Shown here: positions 8,083-15,772 of the stretch, piece after piece
How positions within the stretch are numbered: the first letter of the stretch is position 1
Layout: each line of letters begins with the position of its first letter
Source: CAVVEC01 sp963770485
Lineage (GTDB): Bacteria > Acidobacteriota > Terriglobia > Terriglobales > Acidobacteriaceae
Direction of reading: 5' to 3'
DNA length: 64,000 bases
Assembly: GCA_963770485.1 (NCBI GenBank)
Contig: CAVYPX010000019.1
Location: 20,335 to 84,334 of the forward strand
Program-made: the position numbers and the translations under genes
Notes under the pieces: generated by a model
Told to the model about the DNA's origin: nothing
The model's database searches: none
Seen by the model: only the letters and a program-made list of their open reading frames with translations

Positions 8083-9090
8083 TCATGGATGTACGAACTT
8101 TCCGCGCGCCATGTAATTCATGGCGAGCGCAGTTGCATAAACCGTGATTTGGATCAGGTGTTCCGCCTCCCGCTCAGCATCAGCGAACAGACGCAATTCC
8201 CCGATTCTTTGTTCTATCGACTCCATCAACTTCTTGATCAAAGGACGCTGCGCGCCCGTCCAGTAAGCAACCTTGTCTACCACTGATTTGCGGTGTGTGT
8301 GCAGGAATTGCTGCGCAGGCTGGGCAGTCTTGCGCCTGCGGGATGCATCGAAGATGTCCCGCAAATCAGTATCCAGCGCCAGGTCTACGATCGGGACCTG
8401 GTCGCCATTGCGCCGGTAAAATTCTGCCACCGTGGTTTCCATTTCCTCCACAGTGATGTCCGTATGACCCCGTCGGCGAACGGGATCGGTGTTGCCCAAC
8501 TCGCGGGCGATTCGATCCATGTAGCGCAGCTTTGCCATTGCGCCCCATCCGCGGTAGCGTTTGCGCCATGCGGAGCGAGGGGTGAGCCACACCGCAAAGG
8601 TTTCCGCGAAATCTTCATCCGGATGTTTCTGGGCATACCAGCCGGCGAGATGGCGGACGTAGTTTCGCGAGAAGGGAACTGGCCGGTAATTATCGTGATA
8701 GGGCCGGCGAAACGAACCAAATTGCTGCTTCCACTCCGGCGTGCGGTGCAGTCTGTAGGCGTAATTGAAAGCGTGCCCGGCTTCGTGCCGGAGGTACATC
8801 ATGATCTCGCGCGCATCCTCCAAGTCATTCATTTCCTTTTCGAGCTGAGCCAGGTCAGGGTGGGCAAGATAGAAGGGAATGCCGATAACCGGTTCTCCCG
8901 ACGGACAGCCCCACTCGTCGGTGAGATAGCAAGCGGGACGGAATTTCGTCAGCCGTTTCTCCTCCAGTTCTCGATATAAGCGCTCCACGAAATGCTGCAA
9001 CGGTGAGCCCTCGATTTTGAGTCCCAGTTCGCGAATAGGTTTGTCCAGGATTCCCTGCAACCCCGTCCGTGTTTTTTCCATTTCGTGCAC
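8083..9090 (-). CDS. putative zinc-binding metallopeptidase
   Basis: A 335-residue protein with the zinc motif HEAGH (102-106) and a downstream DEDFAETFAVW (about 159-169) that can supply the third ligand, as in the family of putative zinc-binding metallopeptidases with an HExxH plus D/E-F-A-E-x-F arrangement. No signal peptide, so probably cytoplasmic. The sequence PACYLTDEWGCPSGEPVIGIPFY before the motif is typical of this family. The start is GTG 9090 or ATG 9081. The ATP-grasp ligase follows in the same direction. Confidence 0.85.
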   Translation of the reverse strand: MHEMEKTRTGLQGILDKPIRELGLKIEGSPLQHFVERLYRELEEKRLTKFRPACYLTDEWGCPSGEPVIGIPFYLAHPDLAQLEKEMNDLEDAREIMMYLRHEAGHAFNYAYRLHRTPEWKQQFGSFRRPYHDNYRPVPFSRNYVRHLAGWYAQKHPDEDFAETFAVWLTPRSAWRKRYRGWGAMAKLRYMDRIARELGNTDPVRRRGHTDITVEEMETTVAEFYRRNGDQVPIVDLALDTDLRDIFDASRRRKTAQPAQQFLHTHRKSVVDKVAYWTGAQRPLIKKLMESIEQRIGELRLFADAEREAEHLIQITVYATALAMNYMARGKFVHP

Positions 9091-9230
9091 GAGATCCGCT
9101 TAGAGGTGAAAGGCAGAATATGCCGCGAAACACCGGGAGAGGATAAAGACAGTCTGCTCCAACTATAAACAATAACAAACAGAATGCGACGCTTCGAAGA
9201 TCACGGCGGATCAAGCACCAAAGATACCGC

Positions 9231-9442
9231 CGTCATCCTGAGCGGAGTTGTCGTGCGCGAAGCGCAGGACAAAGCAGTCGAAGGACCCTATCAAGGCAGG
9301 TTTTGCCTAGCCGCTCAGGGAATCGTGACCGTACATCACAGGGAGAATACCTTCAGCCTCCCAAACGAATCGCGCGCCGCAGGGATTCTTCGACTCCGCG
9401 TGGGGTTCGCATGCGCGAACCTCACGCTTCGCTCGGAATGAC
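9231..9442. repeat. dispersed palindromic repeat (TCATCCTGAGCG family)
   Basis: Starts CGTCATCCTGAGCGGAG and ends TTCGCTCGGAATGAC, with internal TTCTTCGACTCCGCGTGG and a hairpin GGTTCGCATGCGCGAACC. It occupies most of the 415-base gap 9091-9505 between the metallopeptidase and the large secreted protein; nothing else is seen there. Confidence 0.7.
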
Positions 9443-9505
9443 AATGCCATAGGAATGCGACGGCAAAACGTGCGTCTTGCAAAGGTGCCGCTCCGCATTC
9501 CTTGC

Positions 9506-11356
9506 CTACTGCAAGCCCGATTGGGTCAGCTTCACCGCGCAATAGGGATTCGCAGCTCCGCCTGGCACATTGCACTTCTGACCGTTCACCGACCCCGCCG
9601 CAAGGGTCGAGAAGTAGATGTTCGTCCCACCGTTTGACAATTGGTTGTCGATCACGACCCCGCTGGTTCCCCCGAGGGCGCTCGGGGCCGTCACACAACT
9701 TGATGTCGGCGGGCTTACGCAGGACGGCGTTGACAAGGAACTTGTAATCGTCGAGCTCTCCAGGAATCCGTCGGTCGACCCCACTCCGAAAAACATCCGG
9801 TCCGTGGTTCCATCGTAAAACTCGGTCAACGGCGAACACTCGTCTCCCTTCGTGTTGTTTACCAGAAAGGTGGACGAACCCGTGCTCGTAATGATGTGAC
9901 TCGCGAAAGGGAAGAAATACATCTGTGGCTTCGACGGTGCGCCTCCGTTATTCACGAATCCGCACGCCATCATGTGTCCCGATGCCGACCCATTCACCCA
10001 GAACGCGTTATCAAACGCTCCCGAGTGGGCGTTCTTTCCCGTGCAATCCCCGTTCCCGCTCGCCGATCCAAGGTCCACGGTGTTGCTGGTTGTGGGCACA
10101 CCGGTCGTGAAGTTCGCCGGAAGCTGGCTGATCGCCCCGCCAATGCCCAGCACATAACTGCATCCCGTGAAAGCGAACACCTGGTCCGTTGCTGGATTGG
10201 CGGGATCCGTCACCGCAATCGGCGGGTCTACAACTCCCGTCCCTGGCTTCCCGCTTCCATCATTGGTTCCGTCGTAAGCCCACCCGATCGTCTGCTGCGC
10301 CGCGTAGGTCTTACCGGGGCTGGTGACTTTGACCGAGTACAGGTATCCCTCCCCGTCTCCGAGAAAAATCAGGCCGGCAAGGTCATCGACAACCGGAGCG
10401 GTCAACACCGTGTTGTACGCGTTAGTCGAGACCGCGACCGGCCAGTTGCTCGGATCATTGACCAGCGCCGGCGCGCCGCCGCCGAACACCGGCGTGATCT
10501 TGTAGAGCAAGCCATTGTCAGCGCCCATGTACGCCGTATCCGCGCCGTAATCAACCCACGGCGAGGAACTCGAATTGGTTGCGGTGCTTTCAATCGTGAG
10601 TGTGGTCATGCAGCCCGGCGTCGTCGGGGTCGTGCACGACGTCGGCGTCAGCGGACTCAACACCGATCCCGCCTGCGATGGCGGCGTCGGAATCGGGTTC
10701 GGCAGCACTAGAACGTGGAAGTACGAAGCTCCGCCGGTGGTTTCTACGAACGCCACCTTCGTTCCATCGGTCGAAAGCGCCGGCGATGTCCGGATCTGCC
10801 CCCCCGTCTGCGTCACCGTGTTGTACGCGAATGCCACCCAAGGTGATCCGCTATTGCACGGCGGACTTGCCGCCGTGTACAGATTGTTGATCCCGACCAG
10901 GTTGGCCTGCGTCCCCGAAGTCACAGTCAGCCCAAGCAGAAGGTAATCGGAATTGCAATTCTCTCCGCCGATGCCAAACTGATATTTTGCCGGAAACTGG
11001 TTTTCCGGCACGTACCCGTTTTCCAGGGAAACAGCCCAGTCGATCTTTATTTTGCGCCGATGGCGCGGCACCGGTAGGCGTTCTTTTCGCAGTGCGACTT
11101 GCCGCATCACCATGTTGTAAACATAACGCGGGTCTCGCGCTCCCGCTGCCAGTACATGCTCAGCTCGCGCCCCCGGCATCAACAAGTGTCGCGAACTCCA
11201 ATCCTGCGGATACCCCAGGTGCGATAGCTCTTCGCTGGCGCTCACCGGGGAGGTCTTCTCCATGAACTGTCCCGAAAGCGGAATGCCACACAGGAGCAAC
11301 CCAGCCGCCAGGTAGAACCAACGGGATTTCCACCCTCGCATTGTGTTTCTCCTCAA
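9506..11356 (-). CDS. large secreted protein, beta-propeller-like, unknown function
   Basis: A 616-residue protein with a positively charged N terminus and signal segment (about 11-30, FYLAAGLLLCGIPLSGQ). The mature part is rich in Ser, Thr, Gly and Asn, with recurring patterns such as SPALSTDGTKVAFV, DTAYMGADNGLLYKI and GLIFLGDGEGYLYSVKV that resemble PQQ- or WD-type propeller blades. Several Cys pairs (for example CTTPTTPGC) suggest disulphides outside the cytoplasm. Probably secreted or surface-exposed; no catalytic motif recognised. It is not clearly linked to the peptide cluster further upstream on the same strand. Confidence 0.75.
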   Translation of the reverse strand: MRRNTMRGWKSRWFYLAAGLLLCGIPLSGQFMEKTSPVSASEELSHLGYPQDWSSRHLLMPGARAEHVLAAGARDPRYVYNMVMRQVALRKERLPVPRHRRKIKIDWAVSLENGYVPENQFPAKYQFGIGGENCNSDYLLLGLTVTSGTQANLVGINNLYTAASPPCNSGSPWVAFAYNTVTQTGGQIRTSPALSTDGTKVAFVETTGGASYFHVLVLPNPIPTPPSQAGSVLSPLTPTSCTTPTTPGCMTTLTIESTATNSSSSPWVDYGADTAYMGADNGLLYKITPVFGGGAPALVNDPSNWPVAVSTNAYNTVLTAPVVDDLAGLIFLGDGEGYLYSVKVTSPGKTYAAQQTIGWAYDGTNDGSGKPGTGVVDPPIAVTDPANPATDQVFAFTGCSYVLGIGGAISQLPANFTTGVPTTSNTVDLGSASGNGDCTGKNAHSGAFDNAFWVNGSASGHMMACGFVNNGGAPSKPQMYFFPFASHIITSTGSSTFLVNNTKGDECSPLTEFYDGTTDRMFFGVGSTDGFLESSTITSSLSTPSCVSPPTSSCVTAPSALGGTSGVVIDNQLSNGGTNIYFSTLAAGSVNGQKCNVPGGAANPYCAVKLTQSGLQ

Positions 11357-11559
11357 TTCTTATCTTCGCTCACATTTTGGGAATCTGGAGCCTTACTTTC
11401 GTAACTGACTTGACCAACCGGATTCCCGTATGGTGATGCTTCAGCGATTTAGAAGGCTTGATTTGTATGGGAGTGAAGAGAGAGCGGGGAACCGCAACTA
11501 GGCCCGCGAGCGGCCCTACAAAACTGGCGCCGCCCGCGAACCGGGAACACATGCAGGAA

Positions 11560-12351
11560 CTACTTGTACGTGGCGTTCGTGCGAGCCAGATAATCGCGGT
11601 GCTCAGTGTAGTCCACCATGGATCCAAATGCCGGGCCGTTCAGCGGGTTCGCCTTCAGGGTCTCCCGCAACGCCATGTTGACTTTGTCCAGACCTTCCGC
11701 GTTCGCTGCGAGGTAGAAAACCCAAAACGTGCCGGGCGCTTCGGTGTGAATCGCTTCCGTATCGACTTCATACTCGTGAATCGTGCCGTCGGCGAGCATT
11801 TTCTCCATCAGCGGCACGATCATGTTCTTACTGAGCTTCTCCACCGCATCGTCCGGTGCGTCCGCCTTTAATTTATAGGACGCTCCGTGCGTGTACAAAT
11901 CCTTCCACGATCCGGAATGCCAGTTGTAATACCGGCTGACGAAAATGCTATCCCAGTGTTTCGTAGCGCTCGCCAAGACTGGAGAGGTGGCACTGCCGGA
12001 CTTGTAGAACTGGTCTAACACGTTCATTAAACCGGCCATGGACATTGACGACCACCACTCGTCGTGAGTGGATCCGTCGGGCTGGTGAACCAAATTCATG
12101 TCGTGGCCATATCCCACAATGTTTCCGTTAGCGATGGCCTTGTCCAGGATTTTTTGGTCAGCCATGTCTGCCTTTTCCATCTCTGCCCACTGCGCGCGGG
12201 GAATATTCCAGAACCCTACGTACGAATACATCGGCGGTTTTTCTTTCACGTCTGACATCTGCGCGAGTGCTGGTGCGGCCCAAACGGCGGACATCGCGAG
12301 CACGCACAGCCCTGCAAACACTCTCCACAATTTCCTCTCCATTGTTTTCAA
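11560..12351 (-). CDS. secreted protein, unknown function
   Basis: A 263-residue protein with a clear signal peptide (RKLWRVFAGLCVLAMSAVWA ending ALA around residue 30). The mature protein is rich in Trp, Tyr, Met and Asp, with WNIPRAQWAEMEKADMADQ and YYNWHSGSWKDLYTHG. It looks like a compact helical periplasmic protein; no motif is recognised. It begins 96 bases after the radical SAM gene ends, on the same strand, so read-through from the peptide cluster is possible. ATG 12342 is an alternative start. Confidence 0.75.
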   Translation of the reverse strand: MKTMERKLWRVFAGLCVLAMSAVWAAPALAQMSDVKEKPPMYSYVGFWNIPRAQWAEMEKADMADQKILDKAIANGNIVGYGHDMNLVHQPDGSTHDEWWSSMSMAGLMNVLDQFYKSGSATSPVLASATKHWDSIFVSRYYNWHSGSWKDLYTHGASYKLKADAPDDAVEKLSKNMIVPLMEKMLADGTIHEYEVDTEAIHTEAPGTFWVFYLAANAEGLDKVNMALRETLKANPLNGPAFGSMVDYTEHRDYLARTNATYK

Positions 12352-12447
12352 TCCTCCGTATTTCGCCAGGATTTCGTTCCTGCTATCCTGGACACGGCAG
12401 TGTACACCCGTTCGGCCTCGTCAGAATCTAAACTAACGGAGCATGTC

Positions 12448-13539
12448 CTACGCTGTGGGCTGAATTTGAATCAATGGGCCTGCAGAACCGATCGCAGTGC
12501 GAAGCAGCATGTTCGCCGACGGAACGCCCGTCCTCTGAAACGACTTCTCGCAATCGGCAGTGGACGGCCCGCGCATGCTGCCTTCCATGTACGCCAGGCC
12601 CGGACAGCGGGTGCATGTCCCCACATGGGCGCAAGCGGAACAGGTAGTGAGATCTTTGGCTCGGATGGATCGGACTTCCTGCAGTTGCCGGGAATGACGC
12701 CAGACGTCGAGGAACTTCTGCTTCCGCAGGTTGCCGCTCGGCAAAGGGAACTGCACGCAGGGAAAAACGTCGCCATAAGGAGAAATGTAGCAAGCCGTGT
12801 GCCCCGCGCTGCAGGGATAACCCTCCATGACGTCCTCGTCCGGCGGGGGGGGCGGGGCACAGAATTCCTCCACGTTGCCGACCAGTTCGCGATTGCGGAA
12901 AACCTGTTGCAGCTCAGACCCCGGAATGCGCAGGCCAAGAATGGATGTGTCTCCATCCATCTTCGGCGTGATGGTTGGATCAAGGGTGTAGGAAACTCCT
13001 AACTCCCTGGCCAGCGCGATGACCCCGGTGTTGTCGAACCGGTTGTGGGCCATCAGAACGTTGGCGATCGCGACTTTCAGGCCCTGAGACTTCAAAAATC
13101 GGATGGCTTCAAGGGTTCGCTTCAAGGATCCGGGCAGCTTGGTGATCGCATCATGAACCTCGGGCCGGTGTGAGTAAACGCTGATCTGGACCTGCTCGAC
13201 GCCCAACTCGCGAATTCTCCTGGCCTCCTCCTCTCGAATCATTACTCCGTTGGTCTTGATTTTCACGTTGAACAGGAGACGGCGCGCGCGCTCCACGATT
13301 TGAAAGAAATCGCGGCGCATGAGAACTTCGCCGCCGCTGAGAGTGAGAAAGAAGACGCCCGCCTCGGAGAGCTGAGAAAGGATATCTTCGATCTCGGCGG
13401 TGGTCATCTCGCCATGATCGTCGTGATCCAGGTAGCAATGGACGCAACGCTCGTTGCAGCGGTAGGTGATGTCCAGATGCACGCTGATCGGGATGCCCAA
13501 TTTCAGCGCCTTCTGGTTCATCTCCGCGAGAAGGCTCAT
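12448..13539 (-). CDS. radical SAM/SPASM enzyme, probable peptide-modifying
   Basis: A 363-residue radical SAM enzyme. The [4Fe-4S]-SAM motif is CNERCVHC (Cys28, Cys32, Cys35), followed by FLTLSGGEVLMR, the GGE that binds SAM. The C-terminal third is a SPASM-type region with many cysteines: CSAGHTACYISPYGDVFPC, then CSACAHVGTCTRC and a late DCEKS, enough to hold auxiliary clusters. SPASM proteins in RiPP pathways (PqqE, AlbA, anSME and sactisynthases) install C-C or thioether crosslinks in peptides. Its ATG overlaps the stop of the PqqD-like gene by 4 bases, so the pair is translationally coupled and probably forms an enzyme-recognition complex. The substrate is inferred to be the peptide encoded at 15326-15505. 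Confidence 0.9.
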   Translation of the reverse strand: MSLLAEMNQKALKLGIPISVHLDITYRCNERCVHCYLDHDDHGEMTTAEIEDILSQLSEAGVFFLTLSGGEVLMRRDFFQIVERARRLLFNVKIKTNGVMIREEEARRIRELGVEQVQISVYSHRPEVHDAITKLPGSLKRTLEAIRFLKSQGLKVAIANVLMAHNRFDNTGVIALARELGVSYTLDPTITPKMDGDTSILGLRIPGSELQQVFRNRELVGNVEEFCAPPPPPDEDVMEGYPCSAGHTACYISPYGDVFPCVQFPLPSGNLRKQKFLDVWRHSRQLQEVRSIRAKDLTTCSACAHVGTCTRCPGLAYMEGSMRGPSTADCEKSFQRTGVPSANMLLRTAIGSAGPLIQIQPTA

Positions 13540-13850
13540 CGAGTCTCCGGCGAGGCGGGTGAACCGAGAATGGGCTGGTCAGAGACCAGCAGGATGCCAT
13601 GTCGCGAGAGTTCGGTCACGAACTGCTCGGCATCGCGCTCGGCTTGGTCGGGATTCACATCGAACTCGGAACAGATCTTGGCGGCCACAATCTCCGACAA
13701 CGGAGTGCGTCCGTCTGCCGCCTGCCATATTGCAGTGGCAACCTCGTTGAGCGTGAAAAAAGTCGAGTCGGTGGCCGACATGATCATCATTTCACCGCCC
13801 AGCAGGCGGGCCGCGATGGCGGAACTTTGCGCAATGTATTTCTCAGCTAT
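13536..13850 (-). CDS. PqqD-like peptide-recognition (RRE) protein
   Basis: The part from the first ATG (13790) is 84 residues and matches the PqqD fold: STFFTLNEVATAIWQAADG, then TPLSEIVAAKICSEFDV and a final helix, DAEQFVTELSRHGIL. PqqD-type domains bind leader peptides and present them to radical SAM enzymes. Homology appears to start earlier: the same frame upstream reads EKYIAQSSAIAARLLGGEMM, the first strands of the fold including the typical GGE. No ATG, GTG or TTG starts this extension. An ATA at 13850-13848 follows GGGAGAGAG with good spacing, so I propose either an unusual ATA start or a point change from ATG. With the extension the protein is 104 residues. The stop overlaps the radical SAM start (ATGA). 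Confidence 0.8.
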   Translation of the reverse strand: MAEKYIAQSSAIAARLLGGEMMIMSATDSTFFTLNEVATAIWQAADGRTPLSEIVAAKICSEFDVNPDQAERDAEQFVTELSRHGILLVSDQPILGSPASPETR

Positions 13851-13869
13851 GAGATTCTCTCTCCCAAAA

Positions 13870-13949
13870 TGTCATCCTGAGCGCAGCGAAGGATCTGTGC
13901 CCTCGCAAAGTCAGATACATAGATCCCTCGCTCCGCTCAGAACATCCCG
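13870..13949. repeat. dispersed palindromic repeat inside the peptide operon
   Basis: TGTCATCCTGAGCGCAGCGA at one end and TCGCTCCGCTCAGAACATCC at the other make an imperfect palindrome of the TCATCCTGAGCG family. It sits between the kinase-like gene, abutting its stop codon, and the PqqD-like gene, ending about 20 bases before the proposed ATA start. Confidence 0.7.
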
Positions 13950-14750
13950 CTAGGGTATTATGTCCCACACCCGTTGATCTGGAACGAATATCAATCTGCG
14001 CACGGGTACCCGCTCGATAAACTCGCATGCGGACCGAAAAACCAGCCGCACCAGTTCAGCGTCCTGGGCAAAAAATAGAATATTTCGCAGCAACGAGCGG
14101 ACGGCGTCGGCTGCACTCACGGCTTCGATCCGGTTCTCCGGCCCTTTTTCCAGGAGAAAGAGCGTGCTCAACGGCGCTGACCGGTTTTCGCCGACCCGGG
14201 CCAACTCCCCGGCGAAGGGCGTTCCGCACGCCAGGTAGTGATCACCTTCGCGCCGCACATAGGAAATTTCATCGGTCAGCAATTTCGCGTCGGGCGGAGC
14301 CAGGCGGGAAATCGTAGTCTTGCCTGCACCGGACACCCCCGCGAACAGGAATGCGCGCCCGCTGCGGATGACGCTGGCGGCATGGACCAGGAATCCCCCC
14401 TGCTTTGCCAGAATCAGGGTGTGAACAATCCGCAACACGGAATCGATGGCGTACGGATTGTGGGACTGCCGAATGTGGCCACAGCCCCTGCTGGCACTCC
14501 AATGGGCGCGGAAGTCACCTCTTGTGAGCACCCACTGATCACCCTGCATTTTCACCTGGATATCTTCGTCAGTTGGCATTGCTTCTGAGGGTTCAGACAG
14601 GTCAATGTCAAACTGGAGGCGAGGATGGGAGCAAGCGTTGATGAATCCAGCGTAACGATTCTCGAGCAATTGGCGAAATGGAGCATCTTCGGTGCGCAGC
14701 GCGATGGCCATGCCGCCGATCTCGATGGCAACTGATTCAGTTGCTGCCAT
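13950..14750 (-). CDS. HPr-kinase-like P-loop kinase of the peptide cluster
   Basis: A 266-residue protein from ATG 14750, chosen because AGGGGA lies about 8 bases upstream; an in-frame ATG at 14768 exists. The C-terminal half resembles HprK: FLVHAASV (120-127), the P-loop GVSGAGKT (138-145) and an acidic TDE (159-161). The N-terminal half is not a standard HprK domain. Related HprK-like kinases occur in RiPP clusters, and in some lasso-peptide pathways such a kinase phosphorylates the C-terminal Ser of the precursor. Here the candidate precursor ends in Lys-Ser-Ser. There is no HPr gene nearby. The gene overlaps the peptidase gene by 14 bases. Phosphorylation of the precursor is inference. 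Confidence 0.85.
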   Translation of the reverse strand: MAATESVAIEIGGMAIALRTEDAPFRQLLENRYAGFINACSHPRLQFDIDLSEPSEAMPTDEDIQVKMQGDQWVLTRGDFRAHWSASRGCGHIRQSHNPYAIDSVLRIVHTLILAKQGGFLVHAASVIRSGRAFLFAGVSGAGKTTISRLAPPDAKLLTDEISYVRREGDHYLACGTPFAGELARVGENRSAPLSTLFLLEKGPENRIEAVSAADAVRSLLRNILFFAQDAELVRLVFRSACEFIERVPVRRLIFVPDQRVWDIIP

Positions 14751-15312
14751 GTGGCTGATTCCCCTCATTGGCGCTCCAGGCGCAGGCAGCAGTCGAAAGG
14801 CCAGAAAACCAATGCCGAACTCTGCCGAAGAACCTGCCGGCTTGTACGCGGTTTTGCCAGATTGAATGCATGCTCAGAGCCACGTTTTTGAATGAATCGC
14901 AGTGGCACAGCATCCAAGCCAGCGCGCGGGCCGGCAACCGGACTCGTCGCCTCGGAATGATCACGTGCCTCCCACGGCGAATGCTGGAAACTTTGCCCAG
15001 CAGTTCAGCCGCTGCAGCCGGAGGATCGTTCTGGGGCAAGGCGTCGCCTCGCGTGATCCAGCGCGAGCCGTCTTCATTGCACTTTTCGATCAGTCGATGG
15101 ACAAAGAATCGGCTGCCCCGCATGACTAGCACAATATCGCCGGGAACCATCGGCTCGGAAAGCTGGGTTTCTATGGAGAGAACATCGCCCGGCCAGATCG
15201 CGGGAAGCATGCTGGTGCCCAAGCCCCGCAGGCGTATGATTCCACCGAAACGCAGAATCTCGGCTGCAAGATCGAGCCTGGGATCCTCGCAACACTTTGT
15301 CATGAGTGCCAT
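14737..15312 (-). CDS. soluble S24/S26-type serine peptidase of the peptide cluster
   Basis: A 191-residue protein with signal-peptidase/LexA-type motifs: GTSMLPAIWPGDVLSI (32-47) with nucleophile Ser34, FFVHRLIE (69-76) and TRGDALPQND (87-96). At the general-base position there is His72 rather than Lys, as in SipW or ER-type (S26B) signal peptidases. Unlike ordinary signal peptidases there is no N-terminal membrane anchor; the motif begins about 32 residues in after a hydrophilic segment. This suggests a cytoplasmic, dedicated peptidase, possibly for removing the leader of the precursor encoded 13 bases upstream. It overlaps the kinase-like gene downstream. Confidence 0.85.
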   Translation of the reverse strand: MALMTKCCEDPRLDLAAEILRFGGIIRLRGLGTSMLPAIWPGDVLSIETQLSEPMVPGDIVLVMRGSRFFVHRLIEKCNEDGSRWITRGDALPQNDPPAAAAELLGKVSSIRRGRHVIIPRRRVRLPARALAWMLCHCDSFKNVALSMHSIWQNRVQAGRFFGRVRHWFSGLSTAACAWSANEGNQPHGSN

Positions 15313-15325
15313 GAATGGCGGCCGA

Positions 15326-15505
15326 TTATGAACTCTTCCGATTGAAACGGCACTGGAATTCGGTGGGGCTGACTTTTCCGCAGGACAGGGCCATGGTCTC
15401 GAAAACCCGCTCGTAGCGGAATCCGGGTTTTTGATATGGCCTCTTGCCCTCAGGGCGGCTTTCGCTCGCGTTCTTCTCGTCAGCGCTCCCGTTGCTTTGC
15501 GTCAT
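15326..15505 (-). CDS. candidate RiPP precursor peptide
   Basis: A 59-residue peptide, first gene of the minus-strand cluster, starting at ATG 15505 (a TTG start at 15556 would add 17 residues). Residues 1-20 are hydrophilic. KRPYQKPGFRYERVFETMA (21-39) contains YxxP (Tyr24, Pro27) followed by Phe29 and a later Thr37, a spacing like the leader motif of lasso precursors that binds the PqqD-like domain. ALS then Cys42 (39-42) fits a small-residue -3/-1 cleavage rule for a signal-peptidase-like enzyme. The tail CGKVSPTEFQCRFNRKSS (42-59) has Cys42 and Cys52 and ends in two serines. The Shine-Dalgarno site is weak. Modification type and true core are not known. Confidence 0.7.
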   Translation of the reverse strand: MTQSNGSADEKNASESRPEGKRPYQKPGFRYERVFETMALSCGKVSPTEFQCRFNRKSS

Positions 15506-15772
15506 ATCGCGTGCATACACCGACCGCCGGACTGCGGGGACAATCCGGCCGACCAATCGAAACTAAGCAGCTTTTGTCGGCAGTGTACAACAACCGGCTG
15601 AAAAATAGGTTGGAAGAGTTGGTTCCGGGATAGACATCTGGGGGCGCCGGCCTGGCTATCTGTAAGATTATTGTCGCCAACTTGCTCTCCAGGGCTTGGC
15701 AAGAGCGTCTAAGGAGCGTAGAGTGTCGTTTCCCGGGAAATCTTTGTCTCTAACAATTTAGGAGCACGTTGC

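Noticed and set aside
12448..13850. Calling the PqqD/radical SAM pair pqqD/pqqE of PQQ synthesis
   Set aside because: No pqqA, pqqB or pqqC nearby, and the precursor candidate lacks the Glu-x3-Tyr pattern of PqqA.
12448..15505. Calling the cluster a lasso-peptide operon
   Set aside because: There is a YxxP leader and kinase similarity, but no asparagine-synthetase-like cyclase, no transglutaminase-like B protein, and a radical SAM enzyme instead.
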